This document shows positions 58,264-64,000 of a stretch of DNA of 64,000 nt, one piece after another. The translations under genes and the position numbers were made by a program. How positions within the stretch are numbered: position 1 is the first letter of the stretch; every line of letters starts with the position of its first letter. This DNA comes from CAVVZJ01 sp963752755 (GTDB taxonomy: Bacteria; Planctomycetota; Planctomycetia; Isosphaerales; Isosphaeraceae): NCBI GenBank assembly GCA_963752755.1, contig CAVVZJ010000011.1, positions 496,001-560,000 on the forward strand, written 5' to 3'. The notes under the pieces were generated by a model that was given only the letters and a program-made list of their open reading frames with translations, was not told the DNA's origin and ran no database searches.

Positions 58264-61200
58264 TCAGCCCCGGCGGCCGAAGCGGGCGAGGCGGCCGAGG
58301 AAGCCGCCGGCGGCAGCGGCGTTGCGGCGGGCCTGAATCTGGGCGAGGCGGGCCTGCCGGATCGCGGCCAGGCGACCGGCCCGGGTGTTCGGGTCGGGCG
58401 TCGGGATCGCGGTCTGGGGCGGAACGGTGACGACGGGCTGGGTTGGCTGGGTCGAGGACCGGAGACGGTCACGGTCGGGGTGGCGACCGGAGCGGTCGGG
58501 GTCGTGGCGGGCGTCGTCGGGTTGGCGACGGGGGTCGCCGGGCTGGTGAGCTCCTGGTGGAACTCGGGCACCAGGGTATGGTCGGCGTTGCTGATGGCGC
58601 CGGGGGCGATGTCGAGGCTGACCGTGCCGGTGGAGCGGAATTCGCCGGCGAGGTTGAACTTCACGGTCCGGCTGTCCACCCAGCTCAGGCTGGAGGCGTG
58701 GGCCGGGTTGCCGGGGTTGAGGCCGCTGCCGGAGAGGAGCAGGTCGGTGGCCTGGACGGAGCTGCGGTCCACCGGCCGGGAGAAGGTGACGGTGACGGAC
58801 TTCGTCGAGGCGTTGACACCGGAGACGCCCGAGCCGAGCGGGGCGTCGCCCGGGGCGCGGTAGGCGAGGGAGGCGGCGGTGAAGACCGTGCCCCCGGTGC
58901 CGGTGGGAGTGCCGGTGGGACGACGCCGCCCGAGCCGTTGTACTCGAAGGCGCCGATGTCGGCCGGGCCGGCGAAGCCGCTGGCCGGCGATGTCCACCCG
59001 GCCGCGGTAGAGGAAGTCGGTGGTCGGCGCGGCCGAGTTGAGGGCGTTGTCGATGGCGCCGGTGGCGCCGCTGGTCAGGTCGTAGTTGGCCGCCGAGGTA
59101 GAAGTTGCCGGGGCCGGCGGCGCCGGGATCGGGCCGGGGATCGAGCGGGTTGACGAACCGGACGTTGCCGGTGAGGTTGCCGTTGACGTCGGGCGTCGTT
59201 GTCGAGGATGCTCGGGGCGAAGCCGCCGCCGACGTTGAGCGTGTCGTCCGCCGGGCTGGTGGCACTCGGGCCGTTCTGGGAGAAGAGGTTGTAGCGGACC
59301 CGGAGCTTGGACTGGCGCACTGGCGCAGATCGCCGCGCCGGTGCGGGACGGTCGATGCGGGCGGCGTTCTGCCAGAAGAGGTTGTTGACCGCGTCGGCCA
59401 GGAGCGGCTGACTCCGGGCCTGGTCAAGCGAAGAGGCCGTACGGTGTTGTAGGCGAACGTGTTGTTGACCATCTCCACGTAGTTGCTGGTTGCCCTGGAA
59501 GCGTGGTGACGATCGGAACCGGTTGCCGTTGATCGACGATGCCGTTGGTGTTGCCGATGATGCCGTTGTTCTCGATCCGCGGGGCGCGGGCGGCGCCGCC
59601 GAGGCCGAGCGGCGATGCCGGCGAAGGCGTCGATGATGTAGTTGCGGTCGATCAGGATGTCGGAGTTCGATCGCCTGGACGGCGAGCGAGCCGGCGATGA
59701 TCGCACCGGTCTGGGTGTTGCCGGTCAGCGGGGTGGCGATGGTGAAGCCGCGGATCTCGGTCTCGAACGCGGGCACGCTGACCAGGTCGTTCGCCTGGAT
59801 CGTGATCGGCGCCGCGCCGGAGGTGGTCATCGGGCCGGATGATGGCCTTGAGCGGATTGCCGGGGACGATGTTGCCGTCGGTGCTCGACGGGTCGGCCGA
59901 GACGAGCTTGACCAGGGACTTCATCGTGACCGTCTCGCGGTACACGTTGGCCGAGCCGCTGGCGGTGCCGGCGAGCACGGCGACGGTGTCGCCGATGCCG
60001 GCGGCGGCCAGGCCGGCGTTGATGGTCGTGTACGGGTCGTTGCGGGTGCCGGTCGGGTTGGGGTTGGCGATTGCTCGGTCCGACCCAGATCGTCTTGCGA
60101 GAAGGCCGGGTTGTAAGATGATGAAGTCGAGGTTGAAGTCGCCGCCGGGCGTGCCGTCGCCGGAGGGCAGGCCGTTGCTGGTCTCGCCGTCGATGAGGTT
60201 GCCGGCGATGTCGGTGACACCCGTGCCGGAGCCGACGAGGGTCACGCGGTACACGTCGTTGACGTTGACGCCGTTGATCGTGAACCGGAGGATCGCCGAG
60301 CCCGAGGGGGTGTGGAGGTAGTCCTCCTTGATGCTGCCCGGGACGATGCTGAGGGTGACGTCGTTGCCGTTGCCGAAGACCCCGTCGCCGCCGGAGCGGC
60401 TGACCTGGATGGTCTGGGTGGTGAGGCTCAGCGGATCAAGGTTCTCGTTGACGGCGATGGCGACCTGGAGCGAGCCGTTGCCCGAGGCGACGTGGCCTGC
60501 GAGCCCGAGATCGGCGAGGTGCCGGTGACGCGGGGCCCCTTGGTATCGACGACGAACGGGACGAGGGCGTTCGGGTCGTTGGGGTTCGAGGTGTTGCCCG
60601 ACTGGTCGACGACGCGAATGCGGGCGACGCTGAAGCCGGTAGTCGTCGGCGGTGCCGGCGATGCCGTCGGTGCCGACGTTGTAGTTGGGCGAGTCGGGCA
60701 GCGGCCTGGTCAGGGTGATGGAGAAGAAGCCCTGGGCGTCGGTGGTGGCGGTCCCGGCATCGGGACGTCGTACACCCCGTTGCCTTTCGTGGAGACGTCC
60801 ACGATCACGGTCTGGCCCTGGAGCGGCGTTGACCGGGGGCGGGATGTCGGTGATCTGGCCGGTGAAGGTCGGCGTGGGATTGCTGGTGATCTTGTCGTTC
60901 GGGTGGGCGTCGCTGTCGGGGGCGAGGGCGACCGTGCCGGCGACGATGGCCGGCGGGTGGGTGTCGATGGCGAAGGTCGTCGTAGAAGTCGCCGCCGGGG
61001 ATGCCGTTGCCGGAGGGCAGCGGGAGCTGGGCCCCGTTGGGGTCGCCGCCGACGGTGTTCTCGCCGTCGAGGGGCAAGCCTTGCTCGTTGCGGAGGACCG
61101 GGTCGCCGCTGCCGCGGACGATGATCCGGTAGAGGTCGTTGCCAGGTTCAGGCCGAGGCTGGCCAGGCCGATGGTGATCGACGAGGCCGCCGCGTCGTAG

Positions 61201-64000
61201 GAGAGCTTGCCCGAGAGCGGGATGAAGCGGTCCTGCGAGTTGTTGTTGTTGCCGAAGATGCCGTCGCCGCCGGAGGCTTCGAGCAGGACGGTCTGGCTAT
61301 TGACGGTCGTGGGGTCCATCAGCTGGTCGAGCTTGATCGTGATCGACTGCGGGGCCTTGTTGGTGCCGGCGAGGGCCTGGCCGCCGGTGGTGACGGCGTA
61401 GAGATTGATGGCACTGGTGCCGTTGCTGCCGTTGGGGATGTAGGCCTGGACGTCGGTGATGTGCGGCGGGAAGAGCTGGCGGTACTCGTAGGCCCCGACG
61501 TCGAAGAACGGCCGGGAGCCGAAGCCGACGTTGGAGCGTGCCGGGGGTATCCTGGCGGAGGAAGCCGGTCAGGTCGCGCTCGCCGCTGATCGGCATGTAG
61601 CTGAAGGTGCCGCCGGCGTTGGAGACCGGGCCGGGGATGGCACCGGGGGTGCCGGGGATCGCCGGGATCCACTGGTCGTAGAAGCCGCGGAGGCCGGGCG
61701 GGAAGGCCGGGCAGGGTGACGATGTCGCCCGATGTGGCCGTTGCCGAGGCCACCGCGGAAGCTATTGCGGCCGGTGGTGTTGCGGATGCCGCCCGTGGCG
61801 TTGAGCTGCTGGTCGGCGATCGGCTGGAGATAGTTGCCCCAGTTGCTCTGGGTGACTTCGCTGAGGCTGGCGTCGATGGCGTCGGAGAGGGGCGTCAGCG
61901 CGAAGTCGCCGTTGGCCGGATCGCGGAAGGCCGGGTTGCCGAAGATCGGCTGGGCATTGAACGGACGCGGCGTCGAACTGGGCGGCAGCGATGTCGGTGT
62001 CGTTGTTGTTGCCGTTGAAGAGGTTGTAGAGCAACTGGCTGCCGGTTCGCCTGGCCGACGATCCGCACGGCCACATCGGTCGAGTTGGCGAAGATGTTGT
62101 CCATCGCCAGGAAGTAGACATGCGAGAGGCTGTTCAGCGCCGTCGAAGGCGGGCGCCTCGGTGTGGATTCCCTCGGCGTCGTTGTAGAAGGTGTTGTTGA
62201 GGAAGATGCCGACGTAGGGTGTCGGGGAGTTGACGTTGTCCGACCGTGTCGCCGTTGATCCGGACGCCGGTCGGGCATGTTGGCGATGGTGTTGTTGACC
62301 ATGTTGAGCAGCACCGGCTGGCCGAGGTTGGTGCCGTCGCGAGCGATGAACGCGGCTGCCTGCCGGCGGGTTGAGCAGGACGGCGATCTGGCCGACACCC
62401 GAGGGGTGGGCGATGACGCCGACCTGGCTGAAGTCGCTCAGGTGGGAGTCGGAGATCGTCATCGCCTTGGCGGTGTTGTACTGGAGCAGCGGGTCGCTCG
62501 TGCCGAGCTTGTCGCTGTTGGTGCCGCCGTTGGACCCGTTGTTCGAGTACACCCAGCCGCCACCCTGCAGCTCGATCCGGGTCATGTAGCGGATGTCGGC
62601 GTTGTCGATCAGGTTGCCGTCGCGGGGGTCGTAGAGGTTGTAGTCGGAGAGCGAGAGGCCGCCGAAGCCGATCACGCCGCCGTCGCCGGCCTGTGGGGTG
62701 GTGCCGCTGTAGCCGAAGCTCGACAGGAAGCCGGCACTGACGGCACTGTCCATCGTCACGCCGCGGACGGTCTTGCCGACCGAGTCGTCGCGGAGCGAGG
62801 TGATGATGACCGGCACGCGGGGCTGGCCGGTCGTCTCGTTGCCGCCGATGCCCAGGATGCGGATCTGGCTCATGACGCCCGGATCGACCAGGGGGTCGGC
62901 CGTGGGATCGACACCGTCGTCGATGCCGACGAGGAAGCCGGCGCCACCGCGGGTGTCGGCGAAGTCGTTGCCCGAGGGCATGCCGTTCTGACCGTCGCCG
63001 ATCGGCGGCACGCTGAGGTCGTTCAGGAGCTTGACGAGAGCCGACTCGCCCGGCTTGGGAATCCGCTGGCCGTTGGCCAGGAGGGTATCGGGCAGGCTGG
63101 ACTGGATCGTCAGGCTCACATACGGCTTCAGCTCGGCGCTGTAGGTCGAGGGCGGGACCGGGAATCCGCCCTGGATGGGGAAGGACGTGCCCGCGAACCC
63201 GGAGGCCCCGGTCAGGGAGATTGTCGTCCGCAGGGCATAGGTGAGGTCGGTGTCGTCCCAGACCGAATCGACACGAAGGTTTGGAGCGTATCCAAAGAAC
63301 GTCGTGCCACCGCGGTTCTGCGGGACGCCCATCACCTCCAGGGCGTTGATGTCGTTCCGCTGCATGATGTTGCCGCGGAAGAAGGGATTGCCGGAGATCA
63401 GGGGCCGGAGGGGATCGGCGGCGAGCAGACCGTTGGCCTCGGCCGAGATCGGAGCTTCCTTGTTGTCGTAGAAGTTATTGTTGGTGATGTAGGTCCGGAA
63501 GCCGAGGGGTTGCCCGAAAATCGGCTGGCCGAAGGCCGTCTGTCCGAAGGCACCCTGGAGAGCCAGGACGTCGCGCTGGCCGATCGTGCCGCTGGGGGTG
63601 TTGACGGTGCCGCCGCCATAGCGGAACTCGGCCTCGTCGATAACGGCCACGGCGCCCGAGGTGATCGAGACGCTGCCCCAGCGGGCCAGGTCGGGGACGT
63701 TGCCGGGAGACGGCAGGTTGGACGAGCTGTTGTCGGAATCGATCGTGGGAACGATCGTGGTTCGGGCGCCGGTGTTCGGATTGACGTAGGTGGTCGTGGC
63801 GTTGTCGTCGAAGAACGAGGTGAAGAGAATCCGGGCGTCGCCGGTCTGCTGGGGCACGAAGTTCGGGTCGGTGGGGGCGATGTTCGGGTTCTGATCGTAC
63901 TCGTTGATGTAGGTCCGATCGCCGAGGTTGATGCTGGCGCCGATGAGCGAGACGTCGATGGCGGCGCCGCGCTGGAACTTGAACATCATGCCGGGCTGGA
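58264..64000 (-). CDS. Giant extracellular beta-helix/Ig-like protein, N-terminus missing, many frameshifts
   Basis: Open to the right edge, where the frame reads QPGMMFKFQRGAAIDVSLIG, so the N-terminus is outside. It runs to the stop at 58264-58266 (C-terminus AAAAGGFLGRLARFGRRG), at least 1900 residues. The intact part (64000 to about 62360) has right-handed beta-helix strands such as TYITNNNFYDNKEAPISAEA. Further parts show parallel beta-helix (MVNNTIANMP, LNNTFYNDAEGIHTEAPAFD), Ig-like Big_5 segments with IQVSRSGGDGVFGNGNDVTL and VNSQTVLLEASGGDGIFGNN, a DUF1565-like block (DPYTTINAGLAAAGIGDTVA), and a final Ig-like block. Frameshifts occur about every 100-300 bases between 58.9 and 62.4 kb; at several an extra base is evident (AGCCGCG, ATGCCCGACC, GTCGGACAAC). 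Confidence 0.8.

Overview
The window looks like a chromosomal segment of a GC-rich planctomycete, most likely from the Isosphaeraceae. This is inferred from gene content: two DUF1501 proteins, a PSCyt1/DUF1549/DUF1553 protein, a DUF1559 prepilin-type protein, a surface protein with an LEPR-xLL-like N-terminus, an ECF sigma factor next to a large TPR Ser/Thr kinase, a sulfatase with a Gfo/Idh oxidoreductase, and very GC-rich codon use. No rRNA, tRNA or CRISPR array was seen.

Layout. 1-3.7 kb: tail of a sulfite-oxidase-like molybdoenzyme, a secreted NHL-repeat protein and a decayed IS1-like transposase. 3.9-12.9 kb: glmS, the ribosomal pair rpmI-rplT, then pheS and pheT, which are separated by a small conserved protein, a PhoPQ-activated-type hydrolase and a Uma2-nuclease remnant. 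12.9-26 kb: an envelope/stress region of small membrane proteins (DUF1328, CsbD-like, ElaB/YqjD-like, Holin-X-like), a membrane GTPase, a CBS protein, a sigma-54 response regulator, a histidine kinase, a ferritin-like protein, DUF2231 and BrkB/YihY. 26-33 kb: DUF1501, UPF0316, and the ECF sigma factor with its kinase. 33-36 kb: a cobalt/nickel ECF transporter operon (cbiM-cbiQ-cbiO) interrupted by a 185-bp MITE. 36-47 kb: DUF1559 protein plus lipoprotein, sulfatase, Gfo/Idh, Sir2, a molybdenum-carrier-like protein, the LEPR-xLL protein, NIPSNAP and threonine dehydratase. 47-58 kb: a 27-bp tandem-repeat protein, an Flp pilin, GGCT, a ThDP-dependent decarboxylase and the DUF1549/DUF1501 operon. 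58-64 kb: part of a giant beta-helix/Ig-like extracellular protein.

One property affects every coordinate. Many genes, including essential ones (glmS, rpmI, pheS, pheT), are broken by single-base frameshifts. Most that can be resolved by eye are one extra base; a few are one missing base. They cluster at 3.8-22 kb and 58-62.5 kb, while the 6.7-kb DUF1549/DUF1501 operon has none. Uncorrected sequencing or assembly errors explain this best, so broken genes are given as whole spans with the lesions noted. The transposase and the Uma2 gene look like true decay.

The most distinctive biology is the 13-21 kb cluster, where at least four unrelated small proteins end in the same kind of glycine-zipper membrane helix, next to a membrane GTPase, a Holin-X protein and sigma-54/two-component regulators. 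The MITE inside the cbi operon and a 110-125-bp dispersed repeat in two inverted copies 18 kb apart are the clearest non-coding novelties.
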